Notes under the pieces: model-generated
The model's input: only the letters and a program-made list of their open reading frames with translations
Told to the model about the DNA's origin: nothing
The model's database searches: none
Source: Ignelater luminosus
Taxonomy: Eukaryota; Arthropoda; Insecta; Coleoptera; Elateridae
Reading direction: 5' to 3'
NCBI GenBank assembly: GCA_011009095.1
Contig: VTPC01001007.1
Coordinates: forward strand, 52,296-116,295
DNA length: 64,000 bases
Translations under genes and position numbers: made by a program
Part shown: positions 10,813 through 24,679 of the stretch, piece after piece
How positions within the stretch are numbered: position 1 is the stretch's first letter
How the letters are laid out: each line of letters begins with the position of its first letter

Positions 10813-12479
10813 AATGAGATATGGACTATCATCTGATTTAATGGTGAAGAACAGATTCTGCTGTACAAAGCAAGGCAAGATAGGTTCTCTGAAAGTTCTT
10901 TTGATTAAGATCCATATAAATTACTGCGATGCGATGCATTTAGACGAGTATGGTGACACTCAGATAAGAAGTCAATTCAGTTGATTCTTCGGAACGCTTT
11001 CTAAATATTTGTGAATACTCTTTCTTATTGTCATTGGCACTAACTGCCTTGGGCACAAGAACTAACGATATATTGTTGTGCTAGAATTTTGCCCTGCTGA
11101 AAGAAGTTCCGTGGGGACTACGATTTCATTTCCTTATCGAAGAAACAGACGTATGTATTTAGAATTTTTATCCGCATAAGCTTATCAACCTGAATCACTG
11201 ATCGCATAACACATAACCTTTAAGTGTAGAAGCAAGTATGTATGTATATGATTATCGAAGTCAAATGAGACCATCACTACCAAAAAAGTTTGGGATTCGT
11301 CTATCTTTGTCTTAACTGATGAGTATGATGACTTCCGGAAAAAAATCTTATTATTATTGTTTTTGAAGAGTCGCGGAAACTCTAATCCTAAAACTAGAAA
11401 GATAGAGTGAAACATCTACATCTACTTGAATAATCAGGCGATATTTGCAACAAAAGATTCTCTTGTTCGAGCAGATCAATCTCGTTTGAGTTGTTGGACA
11501 ACGGAAAAACAGACAAACTTGCATAGGTATAGAGCCAGAAACGCCTGCTTATGACCGGAACCTTTTCTGAAGATCTCACGATAAGAGCTCACGTCAGTCT
11601 TAAATCTATAAGCTCGCGATATACAAAAAGGAGATTGAAATTTAGAGGCTGTCATAACACTAACGACTGTCATGATGTCTCAACGATAACTTGACCCATC
11701 CAAAAACCCGTCACAAAATGGTTTTCAAAAAATTGGTAAAGTAGCTACATCTCTGTGTGGTCTACAAGACGGCGGGGGTTTTAAGTCTCACATCGTTTAA
11801 AAGGTCTTTTCAACCTCTATACAACCATATAGATTTTCTGAAAATCTGTTCATTAGTTTTCGATAAATTGCTTGTTTGCTAACTTAAAATTAGGAAACTT
11901 AAGAAAAAGCAACTTCAAAGTTGTAAAGTTACTTAGTATCATTGATAAAAACGATACTAACTCTTTAGAAAGATCGTGCAATTATAATATTTGCGTGCGA
12001 CGGTTTTTGAGTCAACGTTTTCTTGTATATTTAAAATTGGCAGAAGAAGGTTCAACTAGATCACCTGATCTAACTTTCCTAGATTCTTTTAAGGGAACAT
12101 TTAAAATCAAAAGTCTACGCCACTTAACGTGAAAGTCTGTAAGAGCTGGCAATTATTGATGGCGGATGTGTTCATACGTAAATGTCAGAACAGAATTCTG
12201 AAACAGACCATGTTATCATATCGAAGTTGTCAAGGATTTCTGTGAGCAATACATTCGTTAACTTGAAGCTCAATGTTCCTAATTTGGAAATCTGAGAAGG
12301 AATTTCTCGAAGACTAATTGACGGATTGTGAAAACATTTACGTGATTGTGTAGAGGATGAAAATGAAAATTTATGACTAGTTTTTGAGAGTCAAGTATCC
12401 ATTGAATCAAGGTGTATCAGAGGATTTAACTTTGCCAAGTTGAACTGGTTGATGAGAAAAAGATGGACGGCTTCAAGTT
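10813..12479. other. Spacer with no supported gene
   Basis: An 86-codon plus-strand frame at 11872-12132 and two overlapping minus-strand frames at 11394-11673 were examined. None shows a recognisable domain or splice context. Confidence 0.5.
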
Positions 12480-12960
12480 TACACATTGGTTGAGTCCAGG
12501 AACAGTATTCATGATTATGGCTTTGCGTTTACTGAAATTGGCGTTTGGTGTCAATCCTTCAAAAGCCTTTCACCGTTACCAATACGTGCGAAAGATGACG
12601 TTACATGCCCAAGACGAGGAAAAGTCGAAGATACGTCTTCCCATATCTGGAAATGCAAAAGGGATGGAAGGTTCAGATTTCTCAAGCAATTACTCTACGA
12701 AAAGGGCTTGGGCCGATGTTGTGTTTTATGATTTTATCATTCAGGTTCGAACAGGTGGCCGGGGAAGTGGAAGTACTACTTGCTACATTATTATTGCTAA
12801 TGATTACTTCTTGCTTGGCAGGCGATCTATTTTGTAGTGCTATTCTGAAAAATCTTAAGATAGATGTGTTGGCGGAACTGGTACTCTTGAAGATGAATGG
12901 ATGGAAAAGTATTGATCGAGTTTTTTTTCCTGAAGATGAAAATGTTTCTCTTTTTTAGTT
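12480..12960 (+). pseudogene. Possible non-LTR retrotransposon C-terminal fragment
   Basis: One frame holds TCPRRGKVEDTSSHIWKCK (about 12603-12659). This resembles the cysteine/histidine segment (C-x2-C ... ED-x2-H ... C) at the end of many non-LTR retrotransposon ORF2 proteins, with the second Cys replaced by Arg. Three overlapping frames of about 80-125 codons cover the block, and the segment is somewhat less AT-rich than its surroundings, which suits a frameshifted old coding region. No reverse transcriptase core is visible upstream. The resemblance rests on one short motif, so this is tentative. Confidence 0.22.
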
Positions 12961-13129
12961 CAAGAGCAAAAGAAAATCAGTTTAGTCTGATATTTGATAT
13001 TATCAAATCTCTAACATTCACTGCTTGGCTTGAATGTGAACGGTTTTACAGTCATTTTTGGAAGAGCTTTAGATTGTATCTTCCTTCTTCTGAGTTGGAG
13101 TCAAGTCTTTTGGTCAATTGTGGATAGAG

Positions 13130-16100
13130 ATGGGAGTGTTATTTACTTAGTTTACTGACACAAATGCAACGCCAAAAGTAATCCATCTTGAACCATAGGA
13201 TTTGGTCAAAATGGCTATACCACAGTAATCATTTACTTGAACCTGGCTTTGCGAAATCGGAGTTGATGATTACTCAGAAGCTGCTTTAACTGTACTGGAC
13301 CTACAGAAATTCTGCGGTTTTAATATGGGCAGATTTTTGCATATTTGCAACTTTTAGGTAAGAGCTGTATATGGCTGTGTTTTCTCATGAGGTACTTATG
13401 GTAGGTTTCTTATTAAGATAGAAGAGATAAGTACTTTAGATGCAATCTGAATTAACTCAATTAATCTAAAAGGATTATGAAAGCAGACCTTTTGATATTT
13501 TTTGATTTTCACTGAATCTGAGGAATTCTCAATAGTTTCTCTTCTAACATGGTTTTGCTTCTTGTACTGCCCTATTCACTCCACGAACTCCATAGGATTA
13601 TTGGCAAAGTGTTGAGCTCGCTTTTGTAATTCTAGTTTTCTATGAAGGTTTATTTCTTGAATTTCTGAATTTTTTTATGAATTAGTTTCCTGTGTTTTAG
13701 TTTTGTTCTCATCAGCTCATTATAGTCAATAATTTGTTTTGATTTGTTCTATGTTTTCTTGTTATTTTCGATCCGGGTTGTATGTGTAAAAACGATAATG
13801 AAAATCTCTGTTTCACATTTTCAGTTCATTCTTATAAGTTATTGAAGTGTTTGTAGCCCAATGGTTTTTCAATTTATACTTTGTGTTCCCTTTCAAATCA
13901 TATTTTAGCCATAGATGCTTACAGCTTTGTGTTAATTTAATTTTAGCTTACATAAGGTTACTTATCAAGTTTTATCAAACCGCCCGCCACCAGTATGATT
14001 TATTTACCTTGATGCCGGTTAATAATACTCTAGGGGTTAGTTTTGTCTTACAATCATTTCATCATATTACATTTTACTGAATATAAGAGCTTTAATATCA
14101 TCCTAAAGGGATGGAGAAGAAATATAGGACAGCTATTTGACCTCAAAACTCTTGGAAATAATAGATGTCTGTTTTGCAGTGAATTCAGTTCATGGCCTTT
14201 AGAAACCTTTATAGAATAAAAGTTACCGAAGTTTCCAACTAAGCTTACTTTGAAGTTTAAATCAGGTCTTTTTAGACTTAAAACGTATTATTTGTAAATT
14301 TTTTTTACTTAAAACACAATAATTTTTTAACTACCATCGTTGTGTTCATTTATTTATTCATTAGTTATCACGAAACAAAAGTGAAGTTGACTGATTGTGT
14401 TTTATTTACATTGTTAGCACTTTGCAAAAAATTTTAAAAGCTTCATGAAAAATACCATATCATCGTGTTGTATTTCTTATTGAATAATTAACCACCTAGA
14501 CAAGCCACATCCTAGTTAATTAATGGAACGTTGAAGTTTCACACCTGCAGCTGATGGCAATTTGCCTGATATTGTACCGCTTATGTTACATGCCTACCAC
14601 TCTATGAAACCCTAAACATTAACGTCAAGCAGAAACAAATTGCTACGGCTAATAATTATAAAATCTTATATTCATTACATCTTAAACACTCACTGAGTCA
14701 TCAATCAAAAAAGTAATTTTTTATTTCTGTAATGAGGAATTTGTCTAAAGAGAAAATTATAATTGATCATTATATCTATATAATATTTAACTACATTATT
14801 TGTCGAAGCGTTATAATAGCATTAGAATTATAATAATTAAAAATGAGTGATCCACTCTAGTAATGGTAATTACCGCAAGCGCCGAGTTTCCTTTGCCGTT
14901 TAGTACCCTCAGGCGTTTAACAGAGATAATTTTCAGTGCTAGAAAGAGAAAACTTCATATGCGGGTATATTCTCTGACCTAGAGCGTGCCCAATAGCGTT
15001 TTCGGGTCAAGACCTGATCTAATTATGAAAAGGATCCTAGTAGTGCATGAATTATAATTTATAAATTTTAGAATAATTTTTAATGAGCGATTAAAAGCAT
15101 TTCTGTTTTTGCAAAACAGCAGTATGAGGTTACTGAACCGTTAAAAAAAGTTAGCAATTACTATGCTTTATACTTAGTTTACAATATTTCAAATTCTGTA
15201 CCTACGGGTTATTACGTAACCGTCGTACTGTACTACTTTAAACGTACTTGTTAAATTGTTTTTTGAAGATGATGCTTGTCTTTTTAATAATAATAACAAT
15301 AGGAAGTTAAAACACCCAAAATAGGTACGCCACAAGGATTAATTTTACGACCAGTGTTATTAATCACATTTTCTAGACTCAAACGTTTTGGTGCTATTCA
15401 AGCTTTTGTTTTCAAGATTCATTACATTATTGGAAACGTTTTCATTGCTTCTGGTGAATCTACGTGAATACTGATTTAACCATAAATAATTTTCACTTGT
15501 TTTGAGGGGACCAAGAAACAATCAACAAAATCATTTCATTTTATACCTTGAGATTGCCGTTTTATTAAATCAAAACGGAAATTATTGATAACAAATGCGA
15601 CCAGTTTTGTAACAGGTCCGATAAAACAAGAGATGATGAATTGAACAAAGCCTACCGAAAGCCAGTGGAAATTGGAAGTTTAAATTAATATTTGTACCAC
15701 GTAGTTTACATAAAACTGATTGTTCAGAGAGTTGGAGAATATTTACATAATAGATAGCTAATACTTGGTAGAACGCAACGCATTATGTACAGATCCTTAC
15801 TTTTAATTGTAATTAAATATTGTTTAATTCTGGATTTTCCATAATTAATACTATTTGACTGCTTTAGAAATGTTTGATAGGCTATTATAGTGCAGCTTGA
15901 TTACTTATAACTGTACTCGGCATTTTGAAATAACGAAACTCACGTCAGGCGATAAATACAAAATTGTTTCAGCGAAGTTTGCGTTGTACAGAATATTTTT
16001 GTTTAATTGTTTTAGCCAAACTGCCCATACTGGGTGTTCCCCAAATAGTTACAACGAATTTAGTAGCGTATTCAGCAACTGTTCTGGAAATATTAATTTT

Positions 16101-17604
16101 ATTATTTTATAATAAATTGCACTTCTTCATTTTTAAAACATCTGCAATTGTTTTATAGCATATTTTGGTAGTGGCCATCACCCATCTTCACACAAAATCC
16201 AGTTAGAGGGACGAAAGTTTTATGTTTTGATATTGCAGAATTTCTGAAAATCCGACTTTAGTCGAAAGCCGTGCATCTTATGAAAAAATGCAAACGCACC
16301 TTTTGCCCCTAAAGTATTCGCAATTAGATTTCAAAACCAAGGTAATTTTCTATTCTTTCAGTAGCGTAATATAAATTTCTCAGAATACATTTCCGTCTAC
16401 GATGATAGTATTGACTATACAGATTCACCCAATAGTTGCAGTATAGATACCAAAGAGTAAAAGCTATATAAAAAGTCAATATTAAGAAAACAAGAAATTT
16501 TAGATAAAACTTCGACATCTTCTATCTCGAAAACTGGTGCGTTTTGATTTATTCTGGATTCCTAAACACACTCCTACATTTTTCGTAATAATATCGTTCC
16601 GGCGTTACTTTTTATGATTCTGACTTTATTTTTCTCTGAAGGCTAAATTAGCTAAGCATGAAGTTAAGATCTTAAGCTAGTTAGCACTCTTGTCTTCTTT
16701 AGATTGATTGCAATTATTTCCCTCATTCTTGGTGTAGAATCGAATGCGGTATACCAGGATATTCGACTCGAAATCTCCTACTAAATGTATATGTCGGGTA
16801 TTATACAGAAGCTGAAAAATCATAAGCGCGGGGAAGTTGGTAGAGAGAAACGATAGTAGTCAATTCAACTATTGAGAAGTAGTTCATGAGCAGAAAATGT
16901 CCTTAAGGCATACACATACCAAAATTCCAAAAAGTGAGGTATTTTGAAAATTTCGATTGTTACTTTGAGTAATAATTATGTCTTAATCATTTTCAAAATC
17001 TTTTTGAGTGTTGGTTTAATTGTATTAGGGAACTTCTTCTTATAAATCAATATACTTAGTTTTATCATATATCTTACATTTTTGACCTTTTCCTATCAAA
17101 TTATGAGTGTAGAATATTGAAGAAATAAATGAAGAAGCTTATTGCTTTGCCAAAAAAAAACTGTAATGCCATGACTCATTTATTTGGGACTGTAAATTTT
17201 TTAAATACCACTTGATAGAACAGGTAAGTAGATGAGAAAAAGAGACAAAAGTTATCTAACAGGATAAGACAGGCACAAAGAGATCAAAAAAGCATTTCTA
17301 GCGCTTTCTCAATAAGTCTAACCCCGGATGCACGAAAATCGTGATCTTGATTGGCCATGAAAGACTGTACGTGGTTATGGGACATCCCAAATTGTCATTC
17401 CCTTTTTTAAATAAATACCCAGATACATAAACACAAATAAATAATTTGTAAACTTTTTATCATACAAATTGCTTACAGTTAAAAGAAAAACAGGAATAAT
17501 ATTATTTTAGAATAACAAGATGGAAGTTAGTAAAGGGTAACCATGCATGATTCTGCTTTAGTTAAGTTAAAAATTGTAGTTTTGCGTTTATGTAGATCTC
17601 CATT
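13130..17604. other. 4.5 kb AT-rich, no features found
   Basis: No recognisable domain, tandem array or long inverted repeat. Frames such as 13847-14080 and 15897-16158 are short and of low complexity. Confidence 0.55.
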
Positions 17605-18085
17605 TTAATAAAAAATGTGACCTTCATTCTTTTTAATTACTTTGTTCATCTTCTTGACCGTTAAATCAATAAGTTTCCTGCACATCTTTTTCACTTCAGG
17701 GTCTTTGATGATACTCCCGATTTTAGTTTTGGTAAAGCAGTCTATCTTCTGCATCCGAGCCTAAGCCCAGTCATTTTCTATGAGGATCAAGTCTGGTCGA
17801 TTTTCCGGCCGCTTAACTCTGTTAACTTTTCCTTGCAGAAGAAGCAATTAGTGAGTTTGAAGTGATCTTGCCGAAACAGCCCGTTACCGTCAGGAAACCG
17901 CCTTTGCATTGTTGAGGCGTTTCCTCTGTAACACGTCAATGTACCTCCAGCTATTCATCATCTGCGATCCGGATACTATGAAACATCATCTTTGGCCGAA
18001 GAAAGTTGCCCAGTTAGAACTTCAAAATGCGTTTTGTCAGGACATCTTTGCTCTTTCCCCTTTAGCGTCCTTTTCTTGACGTGTG
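17605..18085 (-). pseudogene. Second Tc1-like transposase relic
   Basis: Minus-strand translation, joining frames, gives the C-terminal half of a Tc1-like transposase: a core strand ending YIDVLQRK, then PDGNGLFRQD (second catalytic Asp region), RPDLILIEND (Glu of the SPDLNPIEN motif), MQKIDCFTKTK, DPEVKKMCRKLID and a terminal GHIFY with stop TAA at 17605-17607. Only 89 nt separate the Asp and Glu codons instead of the 105 expected, so a deletion of about 16 nt removed part of the active-site loop. A TAG follows ENDWA. N-terminal DNA-binding domains and element ends are not recognisable. It differs from the copy at 3233-4040 throughout, so it is a different Tc1 lineage. Confidence 0.6.
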
Positions 18086-18089
18086 CGAT

Positions 18090-21000
18090 GTCTATAGCAA
18101 ACAAGAAAACCTCAGAAAATACTTTAAAAAGTAATGTCAGGAAAAAGGTGAAAAACTCGTCTTGAAACCACTAAATATGAATTCGGACCGTCAGACTCAC
18201 AAATAATTACAGAAAAGTAATATCTAAAACGCGTCTAAGCAAACAGAAATTACTCGGTTACAAGCATAGACCTGCAATAGTTCATTACAGGAATAGTGCA
18301 CTCTTGTTCCAACCAATTCGCGCGATATTGTATGACTGAAATTCTTCTCGTTGTTATTTGACTTCCATCTTTAACTTTGGAGAAGAACTGAGTACTTTCT
18401 GGTAATTCATTTTACTTTCTTCTAGTTTTAACTTTTTTACCATTTTGCTGCACCACAGATTGATGTTTGTATGTGTTCAGATTATTTTACCATCGAGAGA
18501 GGCTCCAAAACTAAAGAAACGCAACAGTTACTCGAGATTTACTAAATTTTGCATCTACAGGTTCAATTAGTAGCGTAGTACTGGATGAATGACGCGTTTA
18601 TTCTATTATTTGCTAAATGTAGTTGGACAACTTCGTCTTAATTATGTCTTAAAATTCGTAGGTCTGATTAACAAAACTATTAAGGGAATGAACTAAATTG
18701 TGTCGTTGCCAAACATTTTGGTATAACAAAAGAAAAAACTCGACTTGGGAAACCCATCATTACTCTTAAAACGCCAAAATCTCAAAATTCTAGATTATTT
18801 ATCATCACTGAGAAATTTACCAGAAAATCCAAATGTATTTACTTATCAAAATCTTGATCCTACTTTGCTTTCAAGGCTGGACGAAGACAAACTTTATGAA
18901 TCACTCTATACAATCTACCAAGCTCCATTTAATACAAATCTATAGGACTGCAAAAGATGCTAAAACATTTACAAAATGAGTTTCAAACAATAGAGATGTT
19001 ATCTCAATTAATATTGATTATTGCATAATACTGACAATGAGAATGGGAATCTAAGCTAATACAGCCTGACCTGTCTACTCGTATATTATTCAACTCTCTT
19101 TTAAACCAAGGTGATATTTTTTGTTGGGCAATTATTGAAAAACGCCAGCGGTATAAAGCTCAATGTAAAATTAGAAAAGGCGAATCGTACACAAGGGACA
19201 AATAAAAGCAATAATTGGATAAGAAGGCCCAGTAATGAAAACACACCATAATTCTTCAAAAGGTATGCTGCCTATAATTTAAATTTAAGTTGTTTATTAA
19301 CCATTACAGGTATACAGTGTTTTGAATTCTCTCTATGCACGAGGATATTTGAAATCAGCTAAACTAACTAAAACAAATACAAAAAATAAATTCATAGTAT
19401 GTACCTTATTTGTTTTTAAAGTAATAACAAACATTTTAGATTTATTTTTCCGTCGTAACTTTCTTATTATTAGAAATTTTGTAGATAAACGTTCTGAAGG
19501 CACTTCTCTATCTTAAACATCAGTGATCTATCAAAAGTTTCTTGGTCTGATAGAATTGATGTTTTTTTGATGACATTTATCACACATTTCTTGAATTTGA
19601 AGCACCGTGTATAATATTTGTTTAGTATAATAGTTTTGGAGACTATTGCGACTTTTTTGTCAATCACTTATATGCCACTGTCAATCATTCAGAACTTTTT
19701 TCAGTGATGCAAGCATTTATAATGACCATATGGACTGCAGTCGAGTATATTGGGATATAACTGGGTTATTGTGTGCTTTTAGGGGTTTAATAAAAAGGAA
19801 ATAGAAATATACGGGTAGACCGGTTTGAGCCATCTCTGGTTTCTGAAGCAAAAACCATTGTACACTATCCCATCTTCAATGTATTTATGGGGTACTATCA
19901 AAGATAGGGCAATGAGGTTTGTACCATATTGATTTAGGTCTTCAAACCCAATCCATTAGTGAAAACGAGATTTGGCGATCTTTTGTTTTTCTCTTATAAG
20001 CAAAAAATCGAAATTCTTCATTTTGCCCGAGAGTGCTGCCATTGGTTTCCTGTAAAAACCATGGATTTATGTAAGCTCATTATTAGAGAATACAACGCCA
20101 TATTTCAAATTTCTCCACCACCGATGATTGCCGAGTTAGAGATTTCCTGTAGACCATGCACTCTTCAGCAAAACAATGTTGCACTGGTTCAGGAACACGA
20201 TAATGTAATTTTTGTCTGACTTTGCTCAAAAGTTTAAGACTTAACTACGTAAATTACCATTTAATCACATCACGTTGGTAGATGACCTATAATAAACTCA
20301 ATCAATATATACCATGTAGAAATGGTGATACTCTGAGCAGCATTCTTCATATGAACATATACATAATAAGTGATGTTATTGTTGTGAGTGAAGACTTTTG
20401 ATTACATCATGAAAGGCCGAGGGTAATGAGGTGCTTGTGCAGATTATTCTTAAGTTCCAGTAATAGACTGATCATACCATAGTTCCAAATAAAATCAAAA
20501 GGCTTGTTCTATTTATTAAGCTCCTACTACTGCAGCTGAACCAATAGATTACCTTTCTGATGAACCGAGTTTGAATATCTTGGGTTTACAAGGGAAGCCA
20601 CGACATTATTTTGTACTGCAATTTCCTGGGACAAGGTCAAGATTGATTATAAGGTTTGAGCACCTTGGGTATCTAGCACATGCAGATTTGGAGATATCAG
20701 TTTTGGAACAAATCTTCATTATTTTCTGATATTTGAAGAACAATGAAGATGTTACATGTACCACACTCTATGGTACTGGGAAAAATGTAATATGTATGTC
20801 CATAAATGCTATGATGTTTTGTGTTTTCTACTATATTGTCATTTCCTGCCTGCCTTGTGTTTTCTCTATAATGAATATTTTCTAGTTGACTCATTGAATT
20901 TGTTCATTAAAATCAGTAAATAACCACTAATTAATTTCCAACGTTTAAATTTAAATTAATCTTTTATAAATTTCAATTACGAAAACAATTTTGGTGAAAC

Positions 21001-24000
21001 CTTGCACAAACAAATCAATTTACACAAAATTGCGTTAAAACGCATTATGTATTATGGATTTTGCTTTGTTTTTGTGTAAAAGAATGAAAATATGAACACA
21101 TTTATGAATAATTTCCATGGAACTGACCTACCGGGATATCAAAAGAGCTGTTGTGTGTAATAAATAATTCATTCGTGTTAAACAAGGCACATTAATCAGC
21201 TTTACTTCATGTTAATTAGAGCATACAAAATAACACTACTACTGCGATTATTTATTGAAAAAGTTTCTTTTCAAATATAAAATCCATAAAATCTCCAATG
21301 TAATTTTGATACACATAAACTAAAAAAAAAATAGAAGTTAAACAATTGCTAACCTACTTTAGAGAGGTTTAACGTTTATTAGCGAACCTTAAGATGAAAC
21401 AACGAGTAAAACTACGTAACTAGGAATTATAAGTTCTTTCAAGTTTTGTGGCAAACCTTTATTATTACAAACTAGGAGCCTTCTGGCATTGTATTGCTTA
21501 CTTTAACGTTTTGAGGTTTTCTTTTTTAGTGGGAGCTTTCCTTTCGACATGCTCACCATCTAACTAAACCACTTTCCAAGCCAAGGAACCCTCCTTGGGG
21601 ATTAATTACTTGCAGACTACCTACTTTATATTTTTCCTAGAACTTTTCCTCTTTTTGACCAATCTCTTTTTTAGTTTTAATAAGTTCAAAATTTCCAACT
21701 TAGAGCGAAATGAAACATTGTTCTATTGTTTTAGGTTAAAACAAAAAAACTTTTAGTTCACGTCTAAAAAATTAATTTTACATTTTATCTTTGCTGTTAT
21801 TATCTTATCTGGAAATATGGTGTCATAAAACTGGAATATAATTTAGTGCAAATATTGATATAAATACAAATACCTGTTCATTTCAATTTCCCTTTTTTAT
21901 GATACTTCCTCGCGTTCTTTTAGTTGTTTTTTATTAGGTTTCCGTTTTTATGATTACTACTCATCATAAAATAGTTGGAAGATAAGAATTATGTAACGCT
22001 CTGAGGAAAATACAAAATGTTAATAACAATTAAGGTAAATAATGTCTTCGTTGCTCAACGACAACAAACATCATGGTTCTAATTTTACTAATCGCGTAAG
22101 TAAATTATGGCGACACATCGTACTTACGTACAATGTACATACACATAATTTATATAACAAACTTGAAAAATATTTTTGTGGTTATAATAAAAATCATAAC
22201 TAAATTGTAAGATTGTTTTATGCGATATAGAAATAATAGAAAACTTGCTTGTTCACACTAAAAGTACCTGCTTACCTTTCATTTTCAACATTTAGAAATA
22301 ATGTAAGTTGCATAATAATGTTTTAGTTTTTAAACCTTGAAAAGATAATTTTTTAATAAAAAATGGAGAAATAAATTGTTTTATTGTTGTTAATGCGTAT
22401 GTAAATAAATCAAGGTTTCTTTAAGTGTATAAGAAAAAATCTAGAGTTAGCTTTTGTAAGGGAAACTTGTTTAGATGAATCATAGTGCATTTTTAAGCAA
22501 CTTTTTTTTTTGTTATTCACGCTACAACTTGACATTTGATTCAGAACTTGGAAATTATAAAAAAGAAATCTATGGTAATCACTAATTAATAATACCTGGT
22601 GATGGTTTTAGTTTCATAGAATATACCAATTTCATGGTTTTCCCAAAAACCCAGTTTACTTGTAAATTACATAATTTGGTTAAACTTTAAACAGAATAAC
22701 AACTGGTCTTTAATTCACATGTATTATATGCTGTAACTTTATTTACGTTTGTATAATTTGATTCCATTAGTTTTAGAATTAATTTGCTTTTGAGTAAAAA
22801 ATGTACAAGGATCGCTAAAATAGGTTAGGGCCGTTTTACACTTTAACTTTCTGCTCGTCTTTCAAACAACAAAATATCAGTAATATGCATATTATAATTA
22901 TTGTAAGTCAGACTGCATCTTAAAGGGAGTCGAGTGTTATTTATACTAAAATGCACCAATTAGTCAGTTGGCGTCCTTAGTCGAGAGCAAAGAAATGATG
23001 ATATAAAGATTCAAGTAATTTTTCAGTAATAAAATCGTGAAAAATTTCTCTTTGATCTTTTTATGCACGAAACTCAATTAACAACATTAATCAACAAATA
23101 CACAATTCAGCTATTAAACTGCTTTGCTAATTACCGCAACCTTTGTTCAACCGAACTGTTAATTTTCTTCTAGCTTGTGGACGAACTACTCGACTTGCAA
23201 ATTCAATCTAAACAGTTTACAAAATCTAATTTCAAATTAATTGAGACTAAAATTCTTTTAATAAAATTAGGTCACAGTTTTATTTATACAAATGCAGAAC
23301 TGTGGCGGAAATGTTTTTTGAGTCTGAGTTTTGACAAATCAACTGTACTAAATTAACGTCCTAAGTATACGGTTTTGTTAGTTTTGCTACAAATAGCCTT
23401 AGTTCCATAAATTCGTTTATTTGAAAGCTATTGCAGTATTTTTTATCCGACTGAATACACGATCAAGTTTCTTTAAGCTACACGTTATAAAAATGTTCAA
23501 AAAGGTTTTTTACTACCTTGGACTTTTTTGAAATATTTTCTAGCTTTAAACTTCGTTGAAAACATCTCATTCTTGGCGGCGTATTTTCTAAGGAATATAA
23601 TATTAGAGTAAACTTATTCCAGTATCATTCGCTTTAGAAGGTTGTAGACTGTGTTCATAAAATCGATTAGGAATTCTTATATGAAATTCCTGGGATGTTA
23701 ATATTTTGGGAAATGTTACTTTATTATGCGGTTAGCAAGAAGATTGCGGGATGCCAGGATTAAACTTAACAAAATTTTGATTTGTTTTCCCTTCTTTTGC
23801 GAGCATTAAAGTATAACTAATGTTTAGTAGATTTTTGTAATTTGTATAATATTTATGTCGTTCACGTTTATTCTAAATTTAGAATTTCAATATATTGCAT
23901 GTCGGTAAATGTGACAATGCGAGTTTTATGTAATAGATGTTTGATAACTATATGTAAACCAATATGACAAGATAATGCGATTGAGCTATCAACTTGCATC

Positions 24001-24499
24001 GTATCATGAATATTAGATTATTGAAGATAAACTATTTTTGCTCGTGTATAACTTTGCTATCATGTGGAAGGTAACGTTTTTTATCTGCTGTTCTTGTAAT
24101 ACTTACATAACTAAACATATAAACGCTTGCGTTTTATACATTTTATAGCGTGTATCCTTGCAACAATAAACAGAAATTGTGTACATGTACTAAATGAAAT
24201 CAGTAGGCGGCCTTAAGTTGTGGATTGATGTTTGCTCGAGTAAGAATATTAAACATAAAGTACTTAAATAATAACGCGATTCAAAAACAATTTAACAAAT
24301 CCAAGTAAGATCGATTAGTTATAAACTCAGAAAATTCCTCCAGAGTCCTAACTCTGGTGCCATTTACTGAAGAAATATCTAACGTCTAGAGTAATTAGTC
24401 ATACAACATGATAATTTGAATTTCAACTTAAAATCTTTTGTAAATTAAGTGCTTAGCCACGAGCTTAGGAGATGCCACAAAAAGCACAAAGGACGATCG
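18090..24499. other. 6.4 kb AT-rich, no supported gene
   Basis: Two plus-strand frames read more like protein than their surroundings. One is at 18745-18945 (ends in LLSRLDEDKLYESLYTIY; no ATG at its start). The other is at 19959-20219 (86 codons, starts with ATG). Neither has a recognisable domain, intron boundaries or a repeated copy, so neither is called a gene. 20900-24400 is especially AT-rich and empty. Confidence 0.5.
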
Positions 24500-24510
24500 T
24501 ACGAGGTAGT

Positions 24511-24530
24511 CTCAGAAGTACCCGACCTGA
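24511..24530. repeat. Left TIR core of the mariner
   Basis: The core CTCAGAAGTACCCGACCT pairs with the reverse complement of the segment at about 25740-25757. Confidence 0.7.
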
Positions 24531-24679
24531 CGTATAGACAGCGGTTGTTGTTTGAAAAGAATGACTATAGTAGAAAGTACCAATCTTCTAAAACTTAAAT
24601 TTGAAGTTAGACGACTCTACGTTGTTTAGTATTTGTTTGGCAGCCATCAATAGTGAACGCTCTCAGTGAATTTGTAAAC

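Noticed and set aside
17160..17230. CNAMTHLF text resembling the Cys/His tail of non-LTR elements
   Set aside because: Too short and degenerate, with no RT upstream.
18745..18945. 66-codon frame with protein-like composition
   Set aside because: Starts without ATG, has no recognisable domain or exon boundaries; left as unexplained.
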